The notes: generated from the sequence alone by a model not told the origin. Positions 24,303-36,175 are shown, counted from the first letter of the stretch. The stretch is DNA of 64,000 bases from Streptomyces chartreusis (GCF_008704715.1 NZ_CP023689.1:1178001-1242000); one strand, 5' to 3'. Made by a program: numbers and translations.

Positions 24303-26786
24303 TCAGCCCTCCGCCGGCAGTCCGGTCGTACGCAGTCGCGCCACCGTCCGCGCCGAGACCGCGCGGGGCGTCTGGGCCGCCAGCACCGACAGCAGCCCTT
24401 CCCAGGCGTCGGGGAGACCCGCGTCCACGGCCGACCTGTACGCGGCGCGGGCCTCGGCCGACCGACCCTGTTCCTGGTACAGGGCGCCGAGTGCGGCGTA
24501 CGCCTCCGTGTCGTCGGCCTCGCAGCCGCGGACGTAGGCGCGTTCAGCGGCCTGGGTGTCGCCCAGTTGTTCCCGCACGCGGCCCAGCGCCGTCCAGGCG
24601 TCGGAGGCACCGAGGCCCGCGGCCCGCAGGACCGCGCGCCGGGATCCCTCCCGGTCCCCTGCGCGTTCACGCATCCGGGCAAGTGCGGACCAGGCATCGG
24701 TCGCACCGCGCTCGGCCGCCAGGTCGGCGGCCTGCTCCGCGCCGCTCGTGTCCCCGGCGTTCTCCCGGGCCCGGGCCAGCATGATCCAGGCGTCCAGGTC
24801 TCCCGCGCGTGCCGCCTCCGCGGCGGCGTGGGCGGCGCCGACGTCGTCCCCGATCTCCTCGCGTGCTTCGGCCAGCGCGGTCCATGCTTCCGGGTCACCC
24901 GTGCGAGCCGCCTGGGTGGCGGCGTCCTCGGCGGCCGCCCCGTCGCCGTCCGACTCGGCGAGCAGCGCCAGTTCGCGCCAGGCGGCGCCCACGCCCAGGG
25001 CCGCCGCCTCACGATGGGCCGCGGCGGCACCCGACCGGTCGCCGGCCGTTTCACGCAGCCGGGCCAGGATGGACCAGCCCTCCGGGTGCCCGGCGTCCGC
25101 GCCGCTCGTGGCCGCATCCCGGGCTGACGCGCGGTCACCCAGGGCCCAGTACAGACGTACCAGTGCCGCCCAGGCCGAGCCGACCTCGGTGCCGGCCGCC
25201 CGGGTGGCATGCATGACGGCCGAGTCGAGGTCACCGGCGCGTTCGGCGACCTGCGCGAGCCCCATGTGCCCCCAGCCGTCGCCGGCGTTCGCCGCCCGCT
25301 CGAACGCCTCGGTCGCCGGGCCGCCTCGGGCCGCCCGCATCCGGCCGAGCGTCCGCCAGGCCAGCGGTTCGCCGGCCGCGGCCGCCCGGGCCGCGACAGC
25401 GTCCGCCGCTGCCGGGTCCCCCTCCGCCTCACGGATGCGGGCCATGGCCGCCCAGGCCCACGCGTCGCCCGACTCCGCCGCGCGCCGGTACGCGTCGTAG
25501 GTACCCGGCCCGTCGCCCTCGGCTTCCCTCGACACGGCGAGCGCCGCCCAGGCGACGGGATCCGACGCGGCCGTCTCCTCCGCGGCGGCCCGTCCGTCGG
25601 TGGTCTCCCGCAGCACGGCCAGCGCCGCCCGGGCCCGCACGTGGCCCAGCACGATCGCCCGCTCGTACAAAGGCGCGGCGCTTGCGTAACGACGCCGTTG
25701 TTCGGCGGACCGCGCGAGGGCGTGGACGTCGTCGGCGGTCCTCGCCCAGCGTGCCCCCGACCAGAACTCGGCGGGTGGTGCCCGGTGGGCACGGACCCTG
25801 CGGATGTGCTGTTCGAGGTAGTCGTCGGGGCGATAGCTGTCGGGTTCGCCGACCCCCGGCTCGTACCGCTCCGCGATGAGCGGCGGCGGGCCGCCCTCCG
25901 TGGCCGTCAGCGCGCCGATCGCGTCCGGGAACCACTCCTTGCCCGCGGTCGCACGCGCGGTGGAGTCCATGAATCCGGCCGCCGCGTCCCTCAGCAGGCG
26001 CGCGGGCACCGCGCTCGCGTGACCGAGCCTGCGTGCCTCCGCGGCCGCCGTCAGCACGGCGTGCTCGGTCGCGGTGAACCACTGGTCCGGGCCCATCTCC
26101 CAACGCCGCACCAACTCCGGCCCCGCGGTCAGGTGTTGCAGCACCCGCTGCCCGGATCCGGCGGCCCGTACGGCGGCGGCGATACGCGGGTCACGTACGG
26201 CGGCCGAATCGACGGCCGCGGCATCACCGGACAGCGTGTCGGGCACCGTGATCATCCCGTGGGGCCCGGTGAGCAGGGCGAGGGTGTGCGGCGCGCTCTC
26301 CAGACCGTTCTGGCGTGCCGTCAGACGCCGCATGTGCTCCGGCCACATCGTGCCCACCACCGCGAGCGGCGCCACCCGGTCCAGCAGCCGCCCCAGCGCC
26401 CGGGCGGCCCTCTCACCGGCGACACCGTCCAGATAGCGCTGCGTCTCGTTGAGCCACAGCACGGTCCGCGGGTCGATGCCGTCGCCCTCGATCCACTCCA
26501 CCAGTTCCTCCGCATCGGCGGGGAACAGTACGGGCCAGTCGGGCAGCACCGCGGCCACCGCTTCGTACAGCGCCCGCGTCTTCCCGCTCGCGGAACGCCC
26601 CACCAGCAGCACCAGCGCCGCCTGATTGGTCTCCGCGGCACGGGCCAACCGCCGGCGCAGGGTGGCATCGTGCGGGCGGGCGAGGTACTCCGTCAGCGGC
26701 AGATCCATGGCCCCGTCCGGACCCGGGGCCGGGTGGACACCCAGGCGAACGGGATCCCACTCGGCGGCGGCCTTCGCGTCAGCCAT
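24303..26786 (-). CDS. P-loop NTPase-like protein with about 12 repeats of 32 residues
   Basis: An 827-residue protein. A P-loop GRSASGKT (63-70) and a Walker-B-like stretch TVLWLNETQ (108-116) form an N-terminal ATPase-like domain. From about 410 to 805 there are about a dozen repeats of 32 residues, each with the frame (D/P)xAWxxLAxxRExxGD followed by a second helix, a TPR/Sel1-like solenoid of high regularity. No DNA-binding domain is visible. The start codon overlaps the stop of the double-STAS gene (ATGGCTGA), so the two are translationally coupled. A STAND-type signalling switch controlled by the STAS protein is possible. I do not recognise the gene. Confidence 0.7.
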   Translation of the reverse strand: MADAKAAAEWDPVRLGVHPAPGPDGAMDLPLTEYLARPHDATLRRRLARAAETNQAALVLLVGRSASGKTRALYEAVAAVLPDWPVLFPADAEELVEWIEGDGIDPRTVLWLNETQRYLDGVAGERAARALGRLLDRVAPLAVVGTMWPEHMRRLTARQNGLESAPHTLALLTGPHGMITVPDTLSGDAAAVDSAAVRDPRIAAAVRAAGSGQRVLQHLTAGPELVRRWEMGPDQWFTATEHAVLTAAAEARRLGHASAVPARLLRDAAAGFMDSTARATAGKEWFPDAIGALTATEGGPPPLIAERYEPGVGEPDSYRPDDYLEQHIRRVRAHRAPPAEFWSGARWARTADDVHALARSAEQRRRYASAAPLYERAIVLGHVRARAALAVLRETTDGRAAAEETAASDPVAWAALAVSREAEGDGPGTYDAYRRAAESGDAWAWAAMARIREAEGDPAAADAVAARAAAAGEPLAWRTLGRMRAARGGPATEAFERAANAGDGWGHMGLAQVAERAGDLDSAVMHATRAAGTEVGSAWAALVRLYWALGDRASARDAATSGADAGHPEGWSILARLRETAGDRSGAAAAHREAAALGVGAAWRELALLAESDGDGAAAEDAATQAARTGDPEAWTALAEAREEIGDDVGAAHAAAEAARAGDLDAWIMLARARENAGDTSGAEQAADLAAERGATDAWSALARMRERAGDREGSRRAVLRAAGLGASDAWTALGRVREQLGDTQAAERAYVRGCEADDTEAYAALGALYQEQGRSAEARAAYRSAVDAGLPDAWEGLLSVLAAQTPRAVSARTVARLRTTGLPAEG

Positions 26787-27573
26787 GGACGCCGGACGCC
26801 TCTCGGCCGAGGAACTCGACGGCGGGGTCGGCTGTGTCGAAGATGGGAAACACTTTGGTCAGTCCGGTGATCCGGAAGACTTTCGCAATCCTCTCCTGCG
26901 GTACGACCAGCGCCATGCCGCCGTCGTAGGCGCGGACTCGCTTCAAACCCCCTACCACCACACCGAACCCCGTGGAGTCGAGATAGTCGACAGCCGTCAT
27001 GTCTAGGACCAGGAATACCCGCCCGTGGTTGACCAACTGGACCAGCAATTCGCGCAAGTACGGCGCGGTGTAGACGTCCAACTCTCCCACGACCGTCACC
27101 ACGGTGACATGGTCGGAGACATGTTCGTACGAATGGCCCCCCGAGGGGACGATGTGGTTCGCCCGGTCCGCGAGGGCGGCGCGCCGCTGCTCAATGCTCG
27201 TCTCCGCGTAATCGGCGGCCATTTCAACGACCGCGTTCGCCGCCGTCTCGTAGAGGCCGAAGACCTGGTCCAGGCGTGTGGCGGCAAGAATCTCCCGCAC
27301 CCGCTGATTCGTCCCGACCAGCGCGACCGTCCCGCCCTGGCGGCGAACCCGCTTCAGCCCGCCGACCAGCACACCGAGGCCCGCCCTGTCGACACTGACC
27401 ACCGCACTCATGTCGACGACCAGAAGAAGCCGCCCGCGCCCGATCGTCTCCAGCAGCACGGATCGCAGCGCGGGAGCGGAGGCGGCGTCAAGTGCGCATC
27501 CCTCGCCTTCGCCTTCGATCCGCACGACTGTGATGCCGTCCGGTCCGTCCTCGTACGACACCTTCAGGTGCAC
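26779..27573 (-). CDS. Double-STAS (anti-sigma antagonist type) protein
   Basis: A 264-residue protein with two STAS domains (about 10-110 and 150-255). Domain 2 has the full switch motif [14 protein letters not shown] with the phosphorylatable Ser; in domain 1 the same place reads [14 protein letters not shown], Arg instead of Ser. So only domain 2 can be a classical SpoIIAA/RsbV-like substrate of an anti-sigma kinase; domain 1 may be a dimer partner or a constitutive binder. No kinase or sigma gene lies beside it. GTG start. Its stop overlaps the start of the NTPase gene, indicating joint function. Confidence 0.8.
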   Translation of the reverse strand: MHLKVSYEDGPDGITVVRIEGEGEGCALDAASAPALRSVLLETIGRGRLLLVVDMSAVVSVDRAGLGVLVGGLKRVRRQGGTVALVGTNQRVREILAATRLDQVFGLYETAANAVVEMAADYAETSIEQRRAALADRANHIVPSGGHSYEHVSDHVTVVTVVGELDVYTAPYLRELLVQLVNHGRVFLVLDMTAVDYLDSTGFGVVVGGLKRVRAYDGGMALVVPQERIAKVFRITGLTKVFPIFDTADPAVEFLGREASGVHG

Positions 27574-27632
27574 CTGGCCCCCGCTTCATGCCCACTGCTC
27601 GGGAATCACTGATCTTATCCGTCGGGCACGGC

Positions 27633-28196
27633 CTACGCAGGGGTGAGCGCCGCCCGGGCCGCAGCCAGGAATGCCTCCTGGGCGACGGCGTGCCCCGTCC
27701 CGGGAGCGTTGGCAGCCAGTGAGTCGCGCAGGATCTCCGCGGCCGCCGTCACGGGGTCGGGCCCTTCCAGTCGTACGACGTTCAGCGCCTCCCCGACCTC
27801 GGCCATAGCGGCGTCGTACTCCCGCCGCCGCTGCGCCTCGTCCGTCGTGCCGATCGCGTTCTGCCAGGCCGCCAAAGCCTGTTGGGCGCTGTCGGTGCGG
27901 CTCAGGTACGTGACGTACGCCGCCCGCCGCAGCTCCCGCTGGTTCGCGAGTGTCTGCTCGGTGAGGGTGCGGCGGGCTACGTCGAGTTGGGCCGTGGCCT
28001 GGAGTTGTCCGGCGTCCCAGGCGGCGGCTGCCTGTTGGCGGCCGGCCTCCCAGGCTGCCGCGGCCTGGCGTTCGCCCGCCGCCCAGGCGGCGTCGGCCTG
28101 GCGCTTGGCGGCGGCGAAGGTGAACACCCCGGTCAGCGCCCCGCCGCCGATCGCGGCACCGGCGGCGATCAGCGCCGTCAGCACGGCCTCGTCCAC
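27633..28196 (-). CDS. Membrane-anchored coiled-coil protein with 11-residue repeats (unknown function)
   Basis: A 187-residue protein. Residues 5-30 (AVLTALIAAGAAIGGGALTGVF) form one membrane segment, and residues 32-75 hold repeats RQAxAAWxAGx with Trp at 38, 49 and 60, period 11, typical of a hendecad coiled coil. The rest is helical. GTG start one base after the pgm stop, so it is coupled to pgm; 59 bp separate it from the double-STAS gene. I do not recognise a function; a signalling or scaffolding role with the next two genes is only inferred. Confidence 0.65.
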   Translation of the reverse strand: MDEAVLTALIAAGAAIGGGALTGVFTFAAAKRQADAAWAAGERQAAAAWEAGRQQAAAAWDAGQLQATAQLDVARRTLTEQTLANQRELRRAAYVTYLSRTDSAQQALAAWQNAIGTTDEAQRRREYDAAMAEVGEALNVVRLEGPDPVTAAAEILRDSLAANAPGTGHAVAQEAFLAAARAALTPA

Positions 28197-28197
28197 G

Positions 28198-29838
<1,641 letters not shown>

Positions 29839-29979
29839 CTCCCGGCTCCTCCGCAAGGGTCGGTTGGGTACGGCCCTCATTCTCCCCTGCCGGGGCCGCG
29901 GGGACGCGCACCGGGCACCCGTTGTGGCACGCGTCCCGCGGATGCGACGATGCGGGCCGGCGAGCGAAGGGACTCCTAC

Positions 29980-30630
29980 GTGAGGCACGACGACCAACGG
30001 CCGCCTGCCGCCGTGCTGTTCGACGATCTCGGCCCCGACTACGAGAAGGCGTTCGCCCACGCCCCCGCCCACCTTTCGGCGCTGGAGTGGCTGATCGAGC
30101 GGCTGCCGCCCGCCGCGCGGACGCTGGACGTGGGCAGCGGCACCGGACGGCCCACCGCGGCCACGCTGGTCGGGTCGGGGCACTCGGTGCTGGGCGTCGA
30201 TGTCTCCCCGGTCATGGTGGAACTGGCCGCCCGTCAGGTTCCCGGGGCCGAGTTCCGCTGCGACGACATCCGGGAGCTTCCGCTCGACGCGGGCTCCTTC
30301 GACGGCGTGTGCGTGTTCTTCTCCCCGCTCCAGATGACCCGCGCCGAGCAGTCGGCCCTGATGCGGCGGCTGACGCGGGCCCTGAAGCCCGCCGGCCACC
30401 TGGTGCTGGCCACGGTGCCCGCGGACGTGGAGGACGTCGAGGTGGTCTTCATGGGTCACCGGGTCCTCGCGACCAGCTTCGCCGAGGACGACCTCACCGA
30501 CATGCTGGAGTCGGCGGGCCTGACGGTGCTGTCCCGCCACGCCACCACCTTCACCCCGGCCCACCCCGACGCCGGCCCCGAACCGCACCTCTTCGTGCAC
30601 TGCCGCCGGGCCGGGACGCCGGCACACTGA
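29980..30630 (+). CDS. Class I SAM-dependent methyltransferase
   Basis: A 216-residue methyltransferase: SAM loop [16 protein letters not shown] (about 44-60), acidic VLGVDVSP, and motif [13 protein letters not shown]. It resembles small-molecule methyltransferases of the type 11 group. GTG 29980 has AAGGGA upstream. Divergent from pgm, no obvious partner. Substrate unknown. Confidence 0.85.
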   Translation: MRHDDQRPPAAVLFDDLGPDYEKAFAHAPAHLSALEWLIERLPPAARTLDVGSGTGRPTAATLVGSGHSVLGVDVSPVMVELAARQVPGAEFRCDDIRELPLDAGSFDGVCVFFSPLQMTRAEQSALMRRLTRALKPAGHLVLATVPADVEDVEVVFMGHRVLATSFAEDDLTDMLESAGLTVLSRHATTFTPAHPDAGPEPHLFVHCRRAGTPAH

Positions 30631-30738
30631 CGCCCCGGCGGTCGCCCATGGGCCACCCCGGCAACCTCCCGGCCCCCTGCGGCCACTGCCGTACGACATG
30701 GCACGCAGGCGGAGGCGGGAGGGTCCGATGAGTGGAAG

Positions 30739-31629
30739 TACTCGGCGGCCGGCACGGTGGAGCGGCCCCTGCGGACCATTCAGCGGGCCGTCGATCTGAC
30801 CGGGCCCCGCCAGTCATACGCCGGTCGGCGGGAGCATTCCGCGGGCCGAGCGCGGGGCGATCCACATCGAGGCGTCGTACTGGCGGATCTCCGGTCTGGA
30901 GATCGTCAACGGGCCCTATGGAATCCATTGCGACGGCTGCAACGGCAACGTCTTCTCCCGGATTTCCACACACGACAATTACGAGTCGGGCTTCCAGCTC
31001 CAGGGATCCTCCAGCGACAACCGGATCCTGAACCTGGACAGTCACGGCAATCGCGACCCGCGCCAGAACGGCGAGAGTGCCGACGGTCTGGCCGTCAAGG
31101 AAGGCAGCGGAACCGGCAACGTGGTGCGTGGCGCCCGGTTGTGGAACAACGTCGACGACGGGTTCGACGCCTGGAAGTTCGCGTCGTCGATTCTGATCGA
31201 GAACACGATCTCCTACGGAAACGGCTACAACCGCTGGAACTTTCCGGATTTCGCCGGTGACGGCAACGGTTTCAAGATGGGCGGCGGCAGCCCGGCCCCG
31301 CGGTGGGGCACGCCCGGCGCAACTCGATCGCGTTCCGGAACGCGGCGCACGGCGTCACGGACAACGACAATCCCGGCAAGTTGGCCCTGACCCGCGACAC
31401 TACCTGGGCGAATGCCGGCACCGGCTTCGACGCCGACACCGCGGCCGTCGGCACGGGGACGGTCTCCTCGGGCAACTCCTGGCATCTCGGCGGGACTTGG
31501 GACGGCTCTTCGGTCCTCAGCACCGACCCCGCTCCCCTCATCGGCCCTCGTGCCGCCGACGGCACGCTGCCGCCGGCCCCGGCCTTCCTCGTGCCGCGGA
31601 ACGGCGCGGCCGTCGGCGCCCGCTTCTGA
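30739..31629 (+). pseudogene. Decayed secreted pectate lyase (PL9-type beta-helix), internal deletion and frameshifts
   Basis: Three frames together give a family 9 pectate lyase-like protein. [15 protein letters not shown] starts in frame 1 near 30757. From 30827 frame 2 reads GGSIPRAERGAIHIE and goes on to GLEIVNGPYGIHCDGCNG, DGLAVKEGSGTGNVV, GARLWNNVDDGFD and FKMGGGSPAP. After about 31300 frame 1 continues with ARRNSIAFRNAAHGVTDN to the stop at 31629. The signal peptide and roughly the first beta-helix coils are missing, and one G appears lost near 31301. Several lesions together argue for real decay rather than one sequencing error. Intact relatives cut polygalacturonate outside the cell. 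Confidence 0.75.
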
Positions 31630-31893
31630 TCCGCGCACCGGGTCCTGGGCGCGTTTTCCGCTCAGGGCCCGTTTCGGACAGTCCGATCGAAAGACGCGAT
31701 TCGCGAGGGGCCGGAATGCGCCACCCGGGGGCGACAATTCACCACGGCGGTTGATTGTTCAAAGAGGCCGCTGACATACTCCGGCTTCCGGCTTTCGCAG
31801 CCCCGCCCGTCCCCCACTCTCCCCGTCGAGCGTCCCCCAACAAGCCCGCACTCAGCAGTGCGTTCGGCATGACGCAGCGAAGAAGGTGCGCCT

Positions 31894-32340
31894 GTGCCCG
31901 AGTTTTCACCTTGGCACGACAATTCCCTCACATACGGTTCGCCGAAAAACGAACCGGCGCCGCTCACTCGCATATCCGAAGATCCCGAATTCCACTCCCT
32001 GCGCCGCACCCAGCGCAGGTTCGGTGTCCGCGCGACGCTCCTGTCGGTCGGCGGATTCCTGTTGTACGTCCTGCTGTCGCACTCCGTTCCCGGTCTGATG
32101 AACCAGCGCCTGACCGGTGACCTCACCCTCGGCCTGGCCATCGGACTCGGGCAGTTCGTCGTGATGGGCCTGACGGCCTGGTGGTACCGGCGCCACATGC
32201 GCACCCGGGTCGACCCGATCGCCCGCGGCCTCGGCTCACGCCTGCACCAGCACGAGACGGCGCAGCTCCGCGCACCCGCCGGGCGCGGCGAGCCCGAGCG
32301 GACCGTCCGTCCCGGCACCAGGGGGTACCGCACGTGGTGA
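31894..32340 (+). CDS. DUF485 membrane protein, partner of the downstream symporter
   Basis: A 148-residue protein with a soluble N-terminus and two membrane segments (ATLLSVGGFLLYVLLSHSV and LTLGLAIGLGQFVVMGLTAWW), the DUF485 arrangement. DUF485 genes nearly always stand before ActP-type acetate/solute symporters, as here; the stop overlaps the symporter GTG. GTG 31894 start with GAAGG upstream. The C-terminal 40 residues are basic and poorly conserved. Confidence 0.85.
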   Translation: MPEFSPWHDNSLTYGSPKNEPAPLTRISEDPEFHSLRRTQRRFGVRATLLSVGGFLLYVLLSHSVPGLMNQRLTGDLTLGLAIGLGQFVVMGLTAWWYRRHMRTRVDPIARGLGSRLHQHETAQLRAPAGRGEPERTVRPGTRGYRTW

Positions 32341-33938
32341 CCGTGTCCCAAGGCATCGTCGACCGATTCAGCCTGCAGCTGACGTTCGTGCTGTTCCTGT
32401 CGGTGGTCGTGGTCACGCTGTTCATGGCGCTGCTGACGGCCCCGCAGCGCGACGAGATCAGCGAGTTCTACCTCGGCAACCGCACCATGTCCCCGCTGCG
32501 CAACGGCCTCGCGATGTGCGGCGACTACGTGTCGGCCGCGACCCTGCTCGGCAGTACCGGCCTGGTCGCCCTCACCGGTTACGACGGCCTGCTGTACCTC
32601 GGCGGCACGGTGGTCGCCTGGATGACGGTGCTGCTGCTGATCGCAGAACCCCTGCGCCGCGCGGGCAAGTTCACGCTCGGCGACACGCTGGCGCTGCGCC
32701 TGACCCGGCTGCAGCGGCCGGCGCGGCTCGCCCTCGCCCTGTGCACGCTGGTCATCACGACCCTCTACCTGGTCGCCCAGCTCGTCGGCAGCATCGCCCT
32801 GCTGACCCAGTTCACCGGTGAGCCCAGCCCCGCCACCCGCACCCTGTGCGTCATCGTGATCGGCACCGTCGTGATCGTGTACGCGGCCATCGGCGGCATG
32901 CCCGGCGCGACGGTCATCCAGATCATCAAGGCCGTCATGCTGCTGGCGGGCGTGACGGTCACCGCCGTCATGGTCCTGCACCGCTACGACTGGAACCCGG
33001 GCACCCTGCTGTCCGCGGCCGCCGACCACAGCGGGACCGGCGCCCGTTTCCTCGAACCGGGGCTGCGCTACGGCGCCAGCACCACCAGCAAGCTCGACTT
33101 CTTCAGCCTGGAACTGGCGATCGTCCTCGGCCTCGCCGCGCTCCCCCACGTCCTGATGCGTCTGCTCGCCCCGCGCAAGGTCGACGTGCTGCGCTCCTCA
33201 CTCGTATGGGCGGTGGGACTGGTGGGCCTGGTCTGCCTCGCGGCCGGGATCCTCGGCCTCGGCGCGACCGCCGTCGTCGGCCGGGAGACCATCGCCGAGA
33301 CCGACCACAAGGGCGACGCGGCCGTCCTGCTGCTCGCCAACGCGCTGGGCGGCGGGATCCTCACGGCCCTGCTGTCCTGCCTGGCCTTCGTCACCCTGCT
33401 CGCGGTCGCGGCCGGCCTCACCCTGGCCGCCGCCTCCTCGCTCGCCCACGACGTGTACGGCGAGGTGATCCGCAGGGGACGCGCGAGCGAGACCGAGGAG
33501 CTGACGGTGGCCCGGCTGTCCGCGGTCGTCATCGGCGTCCTGGCGATGCTGCTCGCACTCGTCTCCTGGGGCGCCAACACCGCGACGCTCGCGTTCCTCG
33601 CGTTCGCCATCGCGGCGTCCGCGATCCTGCCGACGATCGTTTACACGCTCTTCTGGCGCCGCTTCACGGGCGAGGGAGCGCTGCTCAGCCTCTGCGGCGG
33701 CCTGGTCTGCTCGGTACTGCTGGTGCTGTTCTCGCCGGTGGTCTCCGCCTCGCCGGGCTCGTTCTACCCGGACTCCGACTTCGCCTGGTTCCCGCTCCAG
33801 AACCCGGGCATCGTCTCCATCCCGGCGGGCTTCCTGTTCGGCTGGCTCGGCACGGTCCTCGGCGAACGGCGGCGACCGCGGGACGACACCGCGTACAAGG
33901 AGTTCGAGGTGAGGATGCTGGTGGGCGCCAGAGACTAA
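32337..33938 (+). CDS. ActP-like sodium:solute symporter (cation/acetate type)
   Basis: A 533-residue transporter of the SSS family with about 13 hydrophobic segments. LGNRTMSPLRNGLAMCGDYVSAATLLGSTG (split over about 45-75) and the segment GGMPGATVIQIIKAVML are typical for ActP. Likely substrate: acetate or a similar short organic acid with Na+ or H+. Start GTG 32337 overlaps the DUF485 stop (GTGA); GTG 32334 is also in frame. Acts in the cytoplasmic membrane. Confidence 0.88.
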   Translation: MTVSQGIVDRFSLQLTFVLFLSVVVVTLFMALLTAPQRDEISEFYLGNRTMSPLRNGLAMCGDYVSAATLLGSTGLVALTGYDGLLYLGGTVVAWMTVLLLIAEPLRRAGKFTLGDTLALRLTRLQRPARLALALCTLVITTLYLVAQLVGSIALLTQFTGEPSPATRTLCVIVIGTVVIVYAAIGGMPGATVIQIIKAVMLLAGVTVTAVMVLHRYDWNPGTLLSAAADHSGTGARFLEPGLRYGASTTSKLDFFSLELAIVLGLAALPHVLMRLLAPRKVDVLRSSLVWAVGLVGLVCLAAGILGLGATAVVGRETIAETDHKGDAAVLLLANALGGGILTALLSCLAFVTLLAVAAGLTLAAASSLAHDVYGEVIRRGRASETEELTVARLSAVVIGVLAMLLALVSWGANTATLAFLAFAIAASAILPTIVYTLFWRRFTGEGALLSLCGGLVCSVLLVLFSPVVSASPGSFYPDSDFAWFPLQNPGIVSIPAGFLFGWLGTVLGERRRPRDDTAYKEFEVRMLVGARD

Positions 33939-33939
33939 T

Positions 33940-33960
33940 TGTTAATGGGATCCATTTTCA
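33940..33960. promoter_or_regulatory. Zur box in front of zinc-free rpmF
   Basis: A 21-bp imperfect palindrome TGTTAATGG-GAT-CCATTTTCA with seven of ten pairs matching and the outer TG/CA and inner AATGG/CCATT intact. It agrees with the actinobacterial Zur consensus (TGAAAAT-type). Its position 48 bp before a cysteine-less L32 gene is the known Zur-regulon context. Confidence 0.8.
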
Positions 33961-34007
33961 TGTAGCGTCCTCGGTGTTCCTTCACCGAGCTCACCGAGGA
34001 TGTCCCC

Positions 34008-34178
34008 ATGGCCGTTCCCAAGCGGAAGATGTCCCGCAGCAACACCCGCCACCGCCGCGCCCAGTGGAAGGCCGCCACGCCGTCGCTGGTGCCCGTGACG
34101 ATCGACGGCGTACGCCATCTCGTGCCGCAGCACCTGGTGAAGGCGTACGAACGCGGACTGCTCCGCCCCGAGGACTGA
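34008..34178 (+). CDS. rpmF: Ribosomal protein bL32, zinc-independent paralogue
   Basis: A 56-residue L32 ([20 protein letters not shown] ... [10 protein letters not shown]). The zinc ribbon cysteines of standard L32 are absent; the protein has no Cys at all. Such C-minus paralogues replace the zinc-bearing version when zinc is short, which frees zinc. The Zur box upstream fits this: Zur with zinc represses, zinc shortage switches the gene on. Ribosome-binding site GAGGA. Confidence 0.95.
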   Translation: MAVPKRKMSRSNTRHRRAQWKAATPSLVPVTIDGVRHLVPQHLVKAYERGLLRPED

Positions 34179-34283
34179 CCGGCGAGGCCGTACGACCGGC
34201 CGGATCCCTGACCCCGCCGCGCCCGTCCTGCCTATTCTGGTGGGGGCCGGTTCTGCTCGCCGAGCGCGAGGAGGGAGCCGCGG

Positions 34284-35957
34284 GTGACCGAACGGACGAT
34301 CGACAGGGCGGCCGCGGACACCCTGCGGCAGGCCAGGAACGCCGTCGCGCGTGAGGCGTGGGCCGAGGCGTACCGGCTGCTGGACGGCCTGGACACCGCC
34401 TGTCTCACCGCTGACGACTGCGCCGCGTTCGCCGACGCCGCCTGGTGGACGAGCCGGATCGAGGAGTCGATCGTCCACCGGATGCGGGCCTACGCCGGTT
34501 ATGTCGCGGCGGGTACGGCCCGGCGGGCCGGACACATGGCCTGGCTGCTGTTCTACGAGCACCAGATGGCGGGACGCGCCGCCCTGGCCGCCGGCTGGCT
34601 GCGCCGGGCGCGGCGGCAGCTGCACGACCAGCCGGAATGTGTCGAGCAGTGCTATCTCGCCTGGGTCGACACGGAGGACGCACAGCGGCGCGGCGCCTAC
34701 GACGAGGCGATGACGGCGGCCCGCCACATGGCCGCGATCGCCCGGCGGGGCGGCAGCCCGGATCTGCTGGCCATGGGCGTGCAGGCGCAGTCGGGCGTGC
34801 TGGTGGCCCAGGGCCGCGTCGGTGAGGGGCTCGATCTGCTGGACGAGGCGATGTGCGCGGCCATGGCGGGCGAGCTCAGCTCCTTCTTCACCGGCTGGGT
34901 CTACTGCCTGGGCCTCCAGCAGTCCATGGCCTGCGTCGATCTGGAACGCGCCGCGGAGTGGACCGACGCGGCCATGCGGTGGTGCGCGGCGATGCCGGCC
35001 GAGAACAACTTCCGCGGACTGTGCCGGGTGCACCGCGTGCAGGTGCTGGAGCTGCGTGGCAGTTGGTCCGAGGCGCTGGCCGAGGCCGAGCGGACCTGCG
35101 CGGAACTGCTGCCGTACGAGCGGCGTACGGCCGCCGAGGCGGTCTATCTGGTCGGCCAGATCCAGCGGCGGCGCGGTGAGCTCACGGCGGCCGAGGAGTC
35201 GTACGACCGGGCCCATGAGCTCGGCCGTGACCCGCAGCCGGGACTCGCGCTGCTGCGGCTGGCCCAGGGGAAGGCCGACGCGTCGGCGGCGGCCCTGCGG
35301 CTCGCGCTCGCCGACGCGGCCGAGGCCGGCGGACTCGACCGGTGCTGTCTGCTCGCGGCCCAGGTGGAGGTCGGTCTCGCGCTCGGCCGCACGCCCGAGG
35401 CGCGCACGGCCGCCGAGCGGCTGCGGGTCCTGGCCGGGGACTGGCAGCGCCGGTGCGGCTCGCAGGCGACCCCTCTGCACGCGAGCGCCGCGGCGGCCGC
35501 AGGGGCGGTGGCGTTCGCCGCCCGTGACCTCGACCGTGCGCTGCCCCGGCTGCGCCGCGCACTGGCTCTGTGGCTGGAGCTCCGGGTGCCGTACGAGGCG
35601 GCCCAGGTGCGGATGACCCTGGCCGCCGCCGACCGGGCCGCCGGGGACACCGAAGGGGCGCGGATGGAACTGCGGGCCGCCGAGCAGGAGTTCCGCCGGC
35701 TCGGTGCCGCGCCGGACGCCCGACGGGCCGCGGCCCTGCTCGCCGACGTGCGCCGACGGCGGCCCGGCGGGCTGACCGAGCGGGAGATCCAGGTGCTGCG
35801 GCTGGTCGCGGCGGGCGGTACGAACCGGGCCGTCGCCGCTGAGCTGGTGATCAGCGAGCACACCGTGGCCCGGCATCTGAACAACATCTTCGCCAAGCTC
35901 GACGTGTCCTCGCGGGCGGCGGCGACGGCGTACGCCTTCCGGCACGGGCTCGCCTGA
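34284..35957 (+). CDS. LuxR-family regulator with TPR-like N-terminus
   Basis: A 557-residue regulator without the usual N-terminal AAA ATPase of LAL proteins. Residues 1-480 form helical repeats of TPR type (RRGAYDEAM, VGEGLDLLDEAM, RRGELTAAEESYDRA). The last 65 residues hold the LuxR helix-turn-helix (LTEREIQVLRLVAAGGTNRA, then ISEHTVARHLNNIFAKL). GTG 34284 with GGAGGGAG upstream; TATTCT at 34233 may be its -10 box. Its 3' end starts a series of degenerate tandem repeats. Confidence 0.87.
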   Translation: MTERTIDRAAADTLRQARNAVAREAWAEAYRLLDGLDTACLTADDCAAFADAAWWTSRIEESIVHRMRAYAGYVAAGTARRAGHMAWLLFYEHQMAGRAALAAGWLRRARRQLHDQPECVEQCYLAWVDTEDAQRRGAYDEAMTAARHMAAIARRGGSPDLLAMGVQAQSGVLVAQGRVGEGLDLLDEAMCAAMAGELSSFFTGWVYCLGLQQSMACVDLERAAEWTDAAMRWCAAMPAENNFRGLCRVHRVQVLELRGSWSEALAEAERTCAELLPYERRTAAEAVYLVGQIQRRRGELTAAEESYDRAHELGRDPQPGLALLRLAQGKADASAAALRLALADAAEAGGLDRCCLLAAQVEVGLALGRTPEARTAAERLRVLAGDWQRRCGSQATPLHASAAAAAGAVAFAARDLDRALPRLRRALALWLELRVPYEAAQVRMTLAAADRAAGDTEGARMELRAAEQEFRRLGAAPDARRAAALLADVRRRRPGGLTEREIQVLRLVAAGGTNRAVAAELVISEHTVARHLNNIFAKLDVSSRAAATAYAFRHGLA

Positions 35958-36051
35958 CACCGTCAACCGGCCTGCCCGAGCCTGACACCGTCGACCGGCA
36001 CGGCTTCGCCCGACACCGACCACACCGGCACGGCCTCACCCGACTCCCGCC
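35939..36051. repeat. Four degenerate tandem copies of a 28-30-bp unit from the end of the LuxR gene
   Basis: Copies begin at 35939, 35967, 35995 and 36025; the unit is close to CCGGCACGGCTCGCCTGACA plus about nine bases. Copy 1 is the gene's own last codons and stop; later copies degrade, with TGAC becoming CGAC. Looks like slippage expansion of the gene tail. Confidence 0.6.
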
Positions 36052-36175
36052 GATGGGCCGTTCTGCCCATGTCTGTCCGTCGGCGATGGGCGATTCCGGC
36101 GATGAGGCCGGTGCCGCCGCGGCGTAGACCGGAGAGGTACCCCTTCCCTACCAGGAGCGGAAAGCAGGTGGGGTC

